Shown here: piece by piece, positions 21,845 through 32,123 of the stretch
Layout: the number at the start of each line of letters is the position of its first letter
How positions within the stretch are numbered: position 1 is the first letter of the stretch
Assembly: GCA_021771025.1 (NCBI GenBank)
Contig: JAETPW010000001.1
Location: forward strand, 85,108-149,107
Reading direction: 5' to 3'
Source of the DNA: Clostridiaceae bacterium
GTDB lineage: Bacteria > Bacillota > Clostridia > TANB77 > CAG-508
Length of the DNA stretch: 64,000 nucleotides
Program-made: the position numbers and the translations under genes
The notes under the pieces: generated by a model
Seen by the model: only the letters and a program-made list of their open reading frames with translations
Told to the model about the DNA's origin: nothing
Database searches by the model: none

Positions 21845-21916
21845 GCAAAAAAAGAACTTTTTAAGGAATAGTAGATGAAGTAACTATTGTCTTAATTTGT
21901 TCTTTTTTGTTTTCAA
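21845..21916. terminator. Hairpin terminator
   Basis: aaaaaaagaac ... gttcttttttg inverted repeat. Confidence 0.5.
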
Positions 21917-21947
21917 AAGGTAACTAGTTAAACGTTCAAAGGCAGGC

Positions 21948-22016
21948 ATGAAAGTTACTCCAAAGGATGTTCTAATGCGGTTTAGCGATAAACCACATAC
22001 AAAAAACGAATTTTAA
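21948..22016 (+). CDS. Candidate 22-aa peptide MKVTPKDVLMRFSDKPHTKNEF
   Basis: Short ORF after aaaggcaggc, just upstream of the GS-like gene. Confidence 0.3.
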   Translation: MKVTPKDVLMRFSDKPHTKNEF

Positions 22017-22033
22017 AGAAAGAGATGATGTTT

Positions 22034-23275
22034 ATGGAAGAAGAAAAACAAAAAGTAATTGAAGAAATTAAACAAAAATTAACTAAGCAAGAAGTAAAGC
22101 ACATTTATCTTAATTTTATGGATTATTCTGGAAATATACTTAGCAAGATGGTTGGCGTAAAAGAATTAATTCGTAATACTCATGTATCATGGTTAGATGG
22201 CATTAGTTTAAATGGTAGTTTGATTGAAGATTTTCATCTACCTTCTGTTCATTCAGATTGGTTGGTTTTATTACCAGACCCAACTTCTTTTCGCCTTCTG
22301 CCATTTTTAACAGGAGACCAAAAAGCAGCAAGTATTTTTTGCAGTATTAAAGAATTTGCTTTAGATACACGAAATTTATTAGCTAAAGTCGTTAATGAAT
22401 TTTTAGCTAGAGAAATTACTCCTATGGTAGGAACACAGCTAATTTATTCATTATCTCAAGAAGAAAGGGACGAAAAGCAAAATTTCTATGCTACTTTAGC
22501 TACTAATCCAGATACCTTATTTAATCATGAATTAGTTAATGATCTATTAGCGGCTGATATTGATATTGAATATTACTTACCGTATGGAAAAAAACATCAG
22601 CGAATCGATTTAGTACCAGATATAGCAACAATGGCAGCAGACAAGTTACTTATGGCAAGATGGTTTGCCAGCAATATGGCTAGGCAAAAAGGATATTTAC
22701 TAGAATGGGAAAATTTACCTGAAGATAACCTTTCTACTTGTCCACTTCACCTTAGTTTGTGGAAAGGAAAGAGGGAAAAAAATCTATTTTTTGATGAGAC
22801 TCAGGAAAATGAGTTAAGTGAGTTAGCAAGAAACTTTATTTCTGGAATACTTACTCATCAAAAAGCAATAAAAGCCTTAGCAAAATCGTCTACGAAGTAT
22901 CCACTTAAGAATTACCAGACAGCCTATTCTACTAAGCGAGACAATTCGTTAATTCAAGTTCCTCTTTATTTTCAGGAAACCCAAAAGAAAGATAGAATAG
23001 GGTGGAGTAAACGATGTATCTATCAAGGGTTTAATGCCGACCAAAATATCTATCTAGGACTAGCAGCTATATTGTATGCAGGGCTTGATGGAATTAGTAC
23101 TCATCAAGAAAAAAAGAATGCTAATCAAAACCGTTTGCCTAAGGAAAATAAGATTGTGCAAGAAAGCCATGAGGAACTTGTTCAAGCACTAAAAGAAGAT
23201 ACCTATTTAACAGAAAAATTAGGAGAGTCAATTATCCAAAAGGCAATCCAAAAATTAGGAGGGAGAAAGGCTTAA
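22034..23275 (+). CDS. Glutamine synthetase-like protein
   Basis: MDYSGNILSKMVGVKELI...GISLNGSLIEDF...SDWLVLLPDPTSFRLLPF resembles the GS N-terminal domain; catalytic part divergent. Confidence 0.65.
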   Translation: MEEEKQKVIEEIKQKLTKQEVKHIYLNFMDYSGNILSKMVGVKELIRNTHVSWLDGISLNGSLIEDFHLPSVHSDWLVLLPDPTSFRLLPFLTGDQKAASIFCSIKEFALDTRNLLAKVVNEFLAREITPMVGTQLIYSLSQEERDEKQNFYATLATNPDTLFNHELVNDLLAADIDIEYYLPYGKKHQRIDLVPDIATMAADKLLMARWFASNMARQKGYLLEWENLPEDNLSTCPLHLSLWKGKREKNLFFDETQENELSELARNFISGILTHQKAIKALAKSSTKYPLKNYQTAYSTKRDNSLIQVPLYFQETQKKDRIGWSKRCIYQGFNADQNIYLGLAAILYAGLDGISTHQEKKNANQNRLPKENKIVQESHEELVQALKEDTYLTEKLGESIIQKAIQKLGGRKA

Positions 23276-23322
23276 CAATCATTTTCATCCATCCAGTCTA
23301 GGTAAGCTTTCAGGCGTTTACC

Positions 23323-23372
23323 AATAGTAAGAAAGGGGGAATATGTTGGCCTTAAAAGCTAACATATGCTAG
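23323..23372 (+). repeat. Duplicated leader block, copy 1, with 9-codon micro-ORF MLALKANIC (23343-23372)
   Basis: aatagtaagaaagggggaatatgttgg[ccttaa]aagctaacatatgctag; strong SD; ATATGTTGGC/GCTAACATAT hairpin. Confidence 0.7.
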
Positions 23373-24418
23373 GAATTATGAATGAAGAATTTTGTTTATT
23401 TCAAACTGATCAAAAAAGAGTAATTTGGGAAGTAACGAAATATTGTAACTATCATTGTAAACATTGCTGTGCGTCAAGCAGCAAGATTGACACCAAAGAA
23501 GAACTAACCACGAAAGACTTTTACCGTATTTTAGATGAATTACGAGATTTTGGGGTAAAAGAAATCTACTTTTCAGGAGGAGAACCTTTTTCACGTAAAG
23601 ATATGATTTCTATTTTAAAAAAGGCAAGAAAAAATGATATTACCTGTAATATTTCCACCAATGGTTCATTTTTATCAAAATCCATAGCTAAAGAGATTGC
23701 CGATTTATCCTTAAACAAAGTACATATTAGTTTAGATAGTCATTTAGAAAAAGATTTTAATGAGTTTCGTGGAGGAGACTATTTTATCCCTACTATTAAA
23801 GCCATAAAATTATTAAAAGAACAAGGAATTTATGTAAGAGTGGGAACCGTTATTTGGAAAAATAATATCCATCAATTGCATCAGATGATCGATTTTTTAC
23901 AGTCACTAAACGTAGATGAGGTTGTGTTCAATTGGTTAGTCAAAGTAGGAAGATTGGTCGAAAATGATAATGTGTGTGCAAGTTTAAGTGAATTCGATGA
24001 TACGACTAAAACTATTTTGAATTATCAAAAACAATATGAGGGGAAAATTAAGATTTCCATGCATCGAAATCAAAAATTTATCGCTAGTGAAAAAATTTGC
24101 CCAGCAGGAGAAACCTTTTTCTATATTGATCCACAAGGTTATGTGTCTCCTTGTTCATGGATTAAAAAAATGGATCCACAATTTACGACTAAAAATACCT
24201 TAAAGAAAGTTACTTTTCAAGAAATTATTGAGCAAGAAGAAATCAAAAAATACAATCAAATGAAACTTGAGCGATGTCAATCTTGCAAAACAGGTTGTCC
24301 GGCAATTTGTTTTGAACGAAATGGTTCCTATTTTTCAGAAGATCCATTATTACTTTCTCCTGTAGAAATAGGAGCACAGAAACAAGTTTTGCAAAATAAT
24401 GGTGAAAAAGTTTACTAA
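23366..24418 (+). CDS. Radical SAM/SPASM domain protein
   Basis: CNYHCKHCC, SGGEPFSR, SPASM cysteines CPAGETFFYIDPQGYVSPCSW ... CQSCKTGCPAIC. Confidence 0.92.
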   Translation: MLGIMNEEFCLFQTDQKRVIWEVTKYCNYHCKHCCASSSKIDTKEELTTKDFYRILDELRDFGVKEIYFSGGEPFSRKDMISILKKARKNDITCNISTNGSFLSKSIAKEIADLSLNKVHISLDSHLEKDFNEFRGGDYFIPTIKAIKLLKEQGIYVRVGTVIWKNNIHQLHQMIDFLQSLNVDEVVFNWLVKVGRLVENDNVCASLSEFDDTTKTILNYQKQYEGKIKISMHRNQKFIASEKICPAGETFFYIDPQGYVSPCSWIKKMDPQFTTKNTLKKVTFQEIIEQEEIKKYNQMKLERCQSCKTGCPAICFERNGSYFSEDPLLLSPVEIGAQKQVLQNNGEKVY

Positions 24419-24466
24419 TAGTAAGAAAGGGGGAATATGTTGGTTTTGAAAGCTAACATATGCTAG
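24417..24466 (+). repeat. Duplicated leader block, copy 2, with micro-ORF MLVLKANIC (24437-24466)
   Basis: Near-identical to 23323-23372, directly upstream of the second radical SAM gene. Confidence 0.7.
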
Positions 24467-24470
24467 AAAA

Positions 24471-25565
24471 ATGAAAGAATTAAATAGTTGTCCGTTTCAT
24501 TTAAAAGATGATTCTATTCGCATATTATGGGAGATTACTCCTCGCTGTAATATGAACTGTAAACATTGCCTATTTTTTCAGGCAAATCAAAAAGGGATTA
24601 AACAAGAATTATCAACCGAAGAAGTGATGAAGATTATCCATAATGTTGCCCAAGATAAAAGTGTTAAAGCTATTTGGCTTTCCGGAGGAGAACCTCTTCT
24701 TCGTGAAGATATCGTTTCAGTGTGTCAAGAAATTACGGATTGTGGCATAGAACCTTCTCTTAGTACAAATGGTGTTTTATTAACATCAGATTTAATTTCT
24801 CATCTTCATCAAGCAGGAGTAAACTACATTCATTTAAGTCTAGATGGAGCTAAGGCAGAAACCCATAATCGTTTAAGAGGAGTTCCTTTTGCTTATGAAC
24901 AATTAATGAAAGTAATGGATTTATTGAAAAATTCCCCAATTCGTACAGGAGCTAGTTTTATGGTTACTGAGGAGAGCATTGACGAAGTAGAAGATGTAGT
25001 TGAAATTGCTCTTGAAAAAGGGCTTAGCGTAATGAGTTTTTATTTGGTAGCTGAACTGGGAAGAGGAGCCTCTAATTTTGCTAATGATAAGCATAGCTTA
25101 GCCAAACAATTAGCGGAAAAAATAGAAAAAGTACAAGAAAAACAAAAGAAAACAGATAGCGCCTTAATCATAGAAGTATTTCGTGCTGACCAGCTAGATA
25201 AAGGAGAAGAAGGAATTTTGCAAGAATGTAAAGGAGACCATTTCTTAAACATTACGTATGATGGCAAATTAGGAGCTTGTCCATGGTTAATGAAATCAGA
25301 ACACGGTTTCACTACGGGATCTTTGCTAAAAGAAAATTTTCCTTTCGTTAAAGAAAAGTGTCAAACCAAAATGAAACAAAAAATTAAGGAAAGAAGAGAA
25401 AAACTATCGTTTTGCCGAGAATGTAGTCATCAATCCGACTGTGGCAAGGGTTGTGTGGCTTTACAAAGTAATGAAAATGATTTATATTTAGGTCTAGACC
25501 CAATTTGCCCTGAATGGGGAAAGAGAAAAGTAGCTACTCATTTAGCATTTTCAGAAAGCCATTAA
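24471..25565 (+). CDS. Radical SAM/SPASM domain protein
   Basis: CNMNCKHCLF, SGGEPLLR, SPASM-type CKGDHFLNITYDGKLGACPW ... CRECSHQSDCGKGC. Confidence 0.92.
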   Translation: MKELNSCPFHLKDDSIRILWEITPRCNMNCKHCLFFQANQKGIKQELSTEEVMKIIHNVAQDKSVKAIWLSGGEPLLREDIVSVCQEITDCGIEPSLSTNGVLLTSDLISHLHQAGVNYIHLSLDGAKAETHNRLRGVPFAYEQLMKVMDLLKNSPIRTGASFMVTEESIDEVEDVVEIALEKGLSVMSFYLVAELGRGASNFANDKHSLAKQLAEKIEKVQEKQKKTDSALIIEVFRADQLDKGEEGILQECKGDHFLNITYDGKLGACPWLMKSEHGFTTGSLLKENFPFVKEKCQTKMKQKIKERREKLSFCRECSHQSDCGKGCVALQSNENDLYLGLDPICPEWGKRKVATHLAFSESH

Positions 25566-25609
25566 TTTTTTTAAACATAAAATGATGGGTAGGTGAGCTG
25601 AAAAGCAGA

Positions 25610-26656
25610 ATGAATTGTATTAAGAAAAAGATTGGAAATTACCAATTTACGATTTATACTTATCTTGATCGCCTTAATTTTCCTTTTTCAGAAGAAGCCG
25701 TTTTGCCAGAAAAAACGCTAATCCCCATTACGATTGTGATGAAGGATATTGTTGCAGGAAGAAAAAAATGGATCACGCTTAGCGAAAAAGGATGGAAGAG
25801 AGGAATTCCAGAAGATTTAGCTATTTTTTATCAGACCTATAATCAGGTATTACAAAAAAATGAAATGGTGAGTAAACATATTAATCAATATTATCAAAAA
25901 GGAAAGGAAACCTTTGCCTATTTTCCGTATTCCACTGATCAATTTTTTCTCCACTATTCTCAAGATACTTCTATTGTTTATCTTTATGGAAAAGAAGAAA
26001 GTGTCTATCGAATCATTTTTGATTTTTTAACCATAAATGCTCCTTTTTTACCCTTACATGCTTCAGGGGTAGGAGTGGGAGAAAAAGCAGGAATTTTGGT
26101 TAGTGAAAGCGGGTGTGGGAAAACCTCTATCTTAATCAAATTATTGCAGAACAAAGCTTGTTTTTTAGCTGATGATAGTGTATTTACGAATGAAGAAAAG
26201 GTATTTCGTGTAAGTGATCAACTTTCTATCAGAAAAGAATTTCCGAATGATCCTAAAATAAAAAAAATCATACAAAGTCATAAAGAAGACAAAGTCGGAA
26301 TAAATATAAAAAAAGAAGCTCCTTATTTAGGTTTTTCATTATCCCATTCGGCTTACGAAAAACAAAATTTTTTTATCTTACAAAAAGAAGAACGAAAATG
26401 GGAAGGCATTAAACAATCCATAGAACCATTTCCTTGCTTAAATCATCATAGTTTTTGGTGTATGAATTATGTGGTGAAAGACCATAAAAAAGCTTGGGTC
26501 ACAAGGTTACTTCAAGATTCTTGTGGATTTTGGGAAGAAAAATTAAAACAGGGCTATCCTATTTACGTAAATTTCAATCATTTAGACCAAACCAGACAAG
26601 AAATTGAAAATATTCTGACAAAGGGTGATTACCATGAAAAAATTGTTGGTGACTGA
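25610..26656 (+). CDS. HprK-like P-loop kinase/ATPase
   Basis: PFLPLHASGVGVGEKAGILVSESGCGKTSILIKLL...FLADDSVF. Confidence 0.7.
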   Translation: MNCIKKKIGNYQFTIYTYLDRLNFPFSEEAVLPEKTLIPITIVMKDIVAGRKKWITLSEKGWKRGIPEDLAIFYQTYNQVLQKNEMVSKHINQYYQKGKETFAYFPYSTDQFFLHYSQDTSIVYLYGKEESVYRIIFDFLTINAPFLPLHASGVGVGEKAGILVSESGCGKTSILIKLLQNKACFLADDSVFTNEEKVFRVSDQLSIRKEFPNDPKIKKIIQSHKEDKVGINIKKEAPYLGFSLSHSAYEKQNFFILQKEERKWEGIKQSIEPFPCLNHHSFWCMNYVVKDHKKAWVTRLLQDSCGFWEEKLKQGYPIYVNFNHLDQTRQEIENILTKGDYHEKIVGD

Positions 26657-27347
26657 CTATGATCATACTTTATTAACGGAAGAAAGAGAACTACTAATGA
26701 CTATTCCTGAAATTGAAAAATTTCGAGAACAAGGGAATATTTTTGTTATAGCTACTTCTAGGAGTTGGCCTTCCATTATTCAAGAAATTGATAAATACAA
26801 AATACCATTTGATTATGTTTGTACTAATGTAGGTGCAGGTATTTTTGATGAGCAAAGACGAAAAATCTATGCTCAGTTTATTTCTCTAGAAGATAAACAT
26901 AAAATTGAAACACAATTAACCAAGATAGATTCTTCGTTTTCCGTTACACGATTTGGAATAGAAGAAAGTCAAAATAAAGAATCCAATCAGATTATAGGAT
27001 ATAAAATAAAAGGAAACCCAGAACAATTAATTCAGTTACAAGAACGATTATCTCCTATGTTACCCCATTTTGAATTAATTTTAAAAGAAAAAGAAGGAAA
27101 ATTATTTCTTAATCACGCTGCGAACACAAAAGAAAAGGCAATTGATCATTTAATCGATTTATTACAAATTTCACAAGAACAGGTTTTTACTATTGGAGAC
27201 GACGATGTTGATTTAAGCATGTTGGAACGTTTTCATGGGTATCGTATGAGAGAAAGTTCACAGCTTATTCAAAAAAAGATAAAAAATGTAGTTAAGTCAG
27301 TTCGTGATATTATTTCTTATTTATCTTTATCTGCTTCAGAAAATTGA
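26634..27347 (+). CDS. HAD family (Cof-like) hydrolase
   Basis: VTDYDHTLLTEE ... FTIGDDDVDLSML. Confidence 0.88.
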   Translation: MKKLLVTDYDHTLLTEERELLMTIPEIEKFREQGNIFVIATSRSWPSIIQEIDKYKIPFDYVCTNVGAGIFDEQRRKIYAQFISLEDKHKIETQLTKIDSSFSVTRFGIEESQNKESNQIIGYKIKGNPEQLIQLQERLSPMLPHFELILKEKEGKLFLNHAANTKEKAIDHLIDLLQISQEQVFTIGDDDVDLSMLERFHGYRMRESSQLIQKKIKNVVKSVRDIISYLSLSASEN

Positions 27348-27382
27348 TCAATCGTCTAGTTTATCTGTTGTAGAGATAACAA

Positions 27383-27432
27383 GGAGCCTAATTGTTAAAA
27401 TCAATAGCGATTTTAACATTAGGCTTTTTCTG
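27383..27432 (+). terminator. Rho-independent terminator
   Basis: agcctaattgttaaaatcaatagcgattttaacattaggcttttt. Confidence 0.85.
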
Positions 27433-27524
27433 ACTGCTTTCAAGGGATATATTTATTGATATTTTGTTCTAAACAAGACAACCTGTGAATATATATAGAT
27501 TAAAGGAAAACAAAAACAGGAGGT

Positions 27525-27830
27525 ATGAAAATGACAATTGATGAAAGAAAACCAATAAATACAGGAGTGATCCAGAACTTGATTTTAGAAAATAGAGGAA
27601 AATTAAGTATTTCTGGAGTTAATGATGTTCTTAGTTTTGACGATCAAGTCGTTATGGTAGAAACAGAATTAGGGTTATTAACTGTTAAGGGAGATAATTT
27701 AAGAATCAATAAATTAAGTATTGATACATCAGAAGTAATTGTAGAAGGGGAAATTTCCTATTTAGCTTATAGTGATAAGGACAAAGAACAAGGAAAGGGA
27801 ACTAGTATAATAAGCAAAATTTTTAAGTAA
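27525..27830 (+). CDS. yabP: Sporulation protein YabP
   Basis: NRGKLSISGVNDVLSFDDQVVMVETELGLLTVKGDNLRINKLSIDTSEVIVEGEI. Confidence 0.9.
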   Translation: MKMTIDERKPINTGVIQNLILENRGKLSISGVNDVLSFDDQVVMVETELGLLTVKGDNLRINKLSIDTSEVIVEGEISYLAYSDKDKEQGKGTSIISKIFK

Positions 27831-27844
27831 TACGGAGGATATAA

Positions 27845-28336
27845 ATGGTAACCAATCAAGCAGTTTTATTTTTAATATTTGTCATCAATGGAATAGCCAT
27901 AGGTTTGTTGTTTGATGTTTTCCGTATTTTGCGAAGAACGTTTCATACTAGTGATATGGTCACTTATGTAGAAGACATTTTATTTTGGCTCTTGACAGGA
28001 TGTATTCTATTGTATTCTATTTTTACTTTTAACCAAGGAGAAATTCGCTTATTCTTATTTATTGGCATTCTATTAGGTTGTATTTTATATTTACTTACGT
28101 TCAGCCGATGGATGATAAAAATTAGTGTTACCTTATTAACTTTTTTGAAAAATACGATCGGGAAAGTATTAGCCATTATTTTTTATCCTATTCAGTTGGT
28201 TGTTAAGTGGATGAAAAAAATCATGAAAAAACCAATATCTTTTATCATTATTAATTTACGCCAATTTTCTACAAATATAGGGAAAATGGGAAAAAAACTA
28301 ATTCAAAAACCCAAGATACAACCTAAAAAAGGATAA
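27845..28336 (+). CDS. yabQ: Spore cortex biosynthesis protein YabQ
   Basis: Adjacent to yabP; GIAIGLLFDVFRILRRTF...YVEDILFWLLTG. Confidence 0.85.
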   Translation: MVTNQAVLFLIFVINGIAIGLLFDVFRILRRTFHTSDMVTYVEDILFWLLTGCILLYSIFTFNQGEIRLFLFIGILLGCILYLLTFSRWMIKISVTLLTFLKNTIGKVLAIIFYPIQLVVKWMKKIMKKPISFIIINLRQFSTNIGKMGKKLIQKPKIQPKKG

Positions 28337-28426
28337 AAGAAAAAATTTTTCAGAAAATAGTAAAATAAAGAAGGATTTTTGTCAAAAAAGTAGAATTATA
28401 TAAGTATACAATAAAGAAGTTTTTTT

Positions 28427-28723
28427 ATGAATTGGAGAGAGCCACAGATGAAGAGAAACAAAAAATGGTGTCGTAATTTACTGATTGGGATTATTGCTTG
28501 TTATGCAATATTTACGATAATCAATCAACAGCGAACCTTAAACCAATATACTCAAAATAGTCAAGAATTAGCTAGCCAGATTCAAGAGCAAAAAGAGATA
28601 AAAGAAGAATTAGCAAAAAAGAAAGATGATGTAAATTCTAAAGAATTTATTGAAGATAGTGCTAGAGAAAAATTAGATATGTACTTACCAAATGAAAAAG
28701 TTTATTTGGATAAAGGAATGTAA
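28427..28723 (+). CDS. divIC: Septum formation initiator family (DivIC/FtsB)
   Basis: Single TM plus coiled coil, EFIEDSAREKLDMYLPNEKVY, yabPQ-divIC synteny. Confidence 0.85.
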   Translation: MNWREPQMKRNKKWCRNLLIGIIACYAIFTIINQQRTLNQYTQNSQELASQIQEQKEIKEELAKKKDDVNSKEFIEDSAREKLDMYLPNEKVYLDKGM

Positions 28724-29076
28724 TTCAATATACATTTCTTTTTTGTTGTACCTTTCTATCATGATAATTATTTTCACAAGTAAGAAAACGTTATTATTTA
28801 GTTTTTTTTGGCCAGCTTTTCTTAGGGAATAGGTTCATTGTTTTTTGTTTTTTTATTCAAGAAAAGGTATTGGCCTATACTAAATAGATTTTTGATATTA
28901 AAGGTTGTTAAATTATTGAAGTAATGTGGAAAATAACCACTTTTTTAGTAAATTTGTAAAAATTTGTTTCCATTTTAACAATTATGTGATATAATAATAA
29001 CTGTTAGTTCTTAGTTTAAATTCGATTTATTCCCATAAAGTAAAAAGAAGTAAATAATAAAAATAAGGAGGATTAT

Positions 29077-30462
29077 ATGCCAGTTTTAGAAGAAATGACC
29101 TTGGCCGATTTGAAAGGATTAGCAAAAGAATATAATATAAAAAATATTTCCAAATTAAAAAAAGAGGAATTAATACTTGTCTTAAAACAAGTTATTGGTG
29201 ACAAACCAAATTTTACTCAAAATGAGATACAAGAGATCCAAAACTTTGAAGAAGTTCCTTTTATGGAGGAAGAAAAAATAATCAATAAAACGCAATATAA
29301 CAATAATGGTGAACCGATAATTGATTATAAGCTAACCAACCAAGGAGACGAGATTATTGAAGGAATTCTAGACATATTACCAGATGGTTATGGATTCTTA
29401 CGTGGAGAAAACTTCTTATCAAGCCCAAAAGACGTATATATCTCTGTTGTCCAAATAAAACGATTTCGCTTAGAAACAGGAGATATGATCAAAGGAATAT
29501 CTCGTTTCCGTGAAGGAGAAAAATTCCCATCACTTATCTTTGTTGGTGAAGTAAACGGAGAGCATCCAGAAAAAGCCATGAGAAGAAGACGCTTTGATGA
29601 ATTAATACCAATTTATCCTGAAAAACGTTTAAAACTAGAAACTACTCCAAATGAATATGCGATGAGAATTATTGATCTTATGTGTCCTATTGGAAAAGGA
29701 CAAAGAGGAATGATCGTTGCTCAACCAAAAGTAGGAAAAACTACTTTATTAAAAAAGGTAGCCAATAGTATTGCTACTAATAATCCAGAAGTGGAACTAA
29801 TTGTTCTTTTAATCGATGAACGTCCCGAAGAAGTAACTGATATGAAACGTTCCATCAAAGGGCAAGTTATTCATTCTACCTTTGACGAATTACCAGAACA
29901 TCACGTAAAAGTAGCAGAAATGGTATTAGAAAGAGCAAAACGTTTAGTCGAACAAGGAAAAGATGTAGTTATTTTATTAGATAGTATCACTCGACTAACA
30001 AGAGCTTACAACTTAGTTATTCCTTCTTCTGGAAGAACATTATCTGGAGGTATTGATCCAGCAGCATTACATAAGCCAAAGAAATTTTTTGGAGCAGCAA
30101 GAAATATTGAATTTGGTGGAAGTTTAACGATTTTAGCTACAGCATTAGTAGAAACAGGGAGTAGAATGGATGATGTTATATTTGAAGAATTCAAAGGGAC
30201 AGGAAATATGGAAGTTCATTTGGATCGCAAATTATCAGAGAGACGTATTTTCCCTGCCATTGATATTAATCGATCGGGAACAAGAAGAGAAGATCTATTA
30301 TTAACACCGAAGGAAAAAGATACTGTATTTGCTTTAAGAAAAGCCATGAATAGTATGCCAGTGGCGGATGTTACTGAACAAGTAATTGATCAAATGACAA
30401 AAACGAAAACAAATGATGAGTTTATTGATAAAATGGACGCTTATTTGAATCGTTTTAAATAG
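29077..30462 (+). CDS. rho: Transcription termination factor Rho
   Basis: [70 protein letters not shown]. Confidence 0.97.
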   Translation: MPVLEEMTLADLKGLAKEYNIKNISKLKKEELILVLKQVIGDKPNFTQNEIQEIQNFEEVPFMEEEKIINKTQYNNNGEPIIDYKLTNQGDEIIEGILDILPDGYGFLRGENFLSSPKDVYISVVQIKRFRLETGDMIKGISRFREGEKFPSLIFVGEVNGEHPEKAMRRRRFDELIPIYPEKRLKLETTPNEYAMRIIDLMCPIGKGQRGMIVAQPKVGKTTLLKKVANSIATNNPEVELIVLLIDERPEEVTDMKRSIKGQVIHSTFDELPEHHVKVAEMVLERAKRLVEQGKDVVILLDSITRLTRAYNLVIPSSGRTLSGGIDPAALHKPKKFFGAARNIEFGGSLTILATALVETGSRMDDVIFEEFKGTGNMEVHLDRKLSERRIFPAIDINRSGTRREDLLLTPKEKDTVFALRKAMNSMPVADVTEQVIDQMTKTKTNDEFIDKMDAYLNRFK

Positions 30463-30627
30463 GAGAGATAGAGAAGATATAATTAATAGTATCATTTAAT
30501 AATATCATTTTGATAAAATGAATGATTAAACTAATTATAAAGACAATGATAAGAGGTAATTCTTATTGTTGTTTTTTTATGTTAATAAACAGAAAAGCAA
30601 AAAAAATCTACCTTGTCGACACGCTTC

Positions 30628-30651
30628 GACAGCTTTTCTGCTTTAACTATG
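30628..30651. promoter_or_regulatory. Pair of Spo0A-box-like sequences
   Basis: ttgtcgacacgcttcgaca: TTCGACA = reverse of TGTCGAA; facing TTGTCGAC differs by one base. Confidence 0.4.
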
Positions 30652-30679
30652 GTAAAATCTACATAAAGGATGTGAGAGT

Positions 30680-30859
30680 ATGGAGAATTCAAGGTTAAAA
30701 TTCTTAATTATTAGAAATAAGGCTAAACTGGATCATTTAATTGAAGAAAATGCCGAATACTCAAAAATATTAAAGCAAAGCAAAAGAGTAGATCATTATA
30801 TTGCTATGGCAATAAAGAGGCAAGTAGAAGAGGGAAAAGAAAGTAAGTCTAGCTTGTAA
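30680..30859 (+). CDS. Spo0E-like aspartyl-phosphate phosphatase family small protein
   Basis: 59 aa MENSRLKFLIIRNKAKLDHLIEENAEYSKILKQSKRVDHYIAMAIKRQ, with the S..(L/V)D.YI signature. Confidence 0.6.
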   Translation: MENSRLKFLIIRNKAKLDHLIEENAEYSKILKQSKRVDHYIAMAIKRQVEEGKESKSSL

Positions 30860-31913
30860 TTTTGTTTTCAGTACATAAAAAGACTAATTTGTGTGAAATG
30901 AAATGCACCCCATTTAGTAGACACAATAAAAACAATAAAAACTATTGTGTTAAAATACTAAATGGAGGTATGTGTTTTATGGCTAAAAAGGTCAAAAATT
31001 TAATAAGCAATCCTACAGAATTATCTGTTTGTAAACATTGCACAAAATCAAAGTTTTGCGCAAAAAGGCGTAGAAGTAAAATATATAGATACTTATTCTA
31101 GTGTCCTGTTAACTCCTTTAGTATCAGTCTATTATAAGCTTTTACTAATATCTATTTCATATAAAAACTTTATCTTTTCAAATTTATCTTCTTAAAATTA
31201 ATTCTCAGGCCTCATTATTATAACTTAATATAATTTCATATCTGGTAATATTTTTTATTGCCAGTTTATAATTTTATTTTCAAATTTTTATTCCAACTAA
31301 TTTTTTTATCATACTTTTATATGATTTTTAGTCAATTTTTCCAAAATCGCTACAAGCCCTTATTTTGCTTGTTTTAAGGACACAACAAACTATATGTCTT
31401 AAATATAAAAATGCCTTAAAATCGATTCTCGTGTGTCGCTTTTTTAGCCTTTTTTTGTGATTTTTTGTTATCTTATAAAAATCCTTATTTTTCAGTATTT
31501 ACATAGGATTTTACTATATAATCATATACTTACCAGATTTAGATTATTTTAGATATGCCATTTTACTACTTATATATCTAAACGCCTTAAAATTGATTTC
31601 AGACATCAATATAAATGAATAATGATATAAAGTTATATATCATTATTATAAAAAAATTCAATAATTTACAATTTAAAAACTAAAAATAAATTTTGAAATT
31701 TTTGTTGGTTTATGAAAATCTAATTTAAAAAATTAAACATTGTAAAAATATTTTTTTAATTTAATTTCAAATTTTATAACTTTTAGATTTATCTTTTTAT
31801 AGTTTTATAAACATTATATTCTAAAATTTAGTTTCTCCCCTACTCCCTTTTTAACATTAATAAAAAATGTGTCATATTAAGTTATTTAAAATTATTTACT
31901 GATTTTGACCTTT

Positions 31914-32057
31914 TCATCCTAAAAGTATTATTCCCATATAACCTATATACATCAGAAAATAGATAAATCCGTTAGTTCTACTCATTTTATTTTTTGGTGG
32001 TATCACTGGAAACAATGCTAATACTAAGGTAGCTACAATTAATATGAAAAGATCCAT
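31914..32057 (-). pseudogene. C-terminal remnant of a membrane transporter (Na+/Ca2+ exchanger-like)
   Basis: MDLFILIVATLVLALFPVIPPKNKMSRTNGFIYFLMYIGYMGIILLG*; no upstream continuation. Confidence 0.35.
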
Positions 32058-32123
32058 ATTATAATTAAAATTATAGATGATTGGCTTTATGAATGAACTA
32101 ACAGGTCTACCATTCCTTTATTC

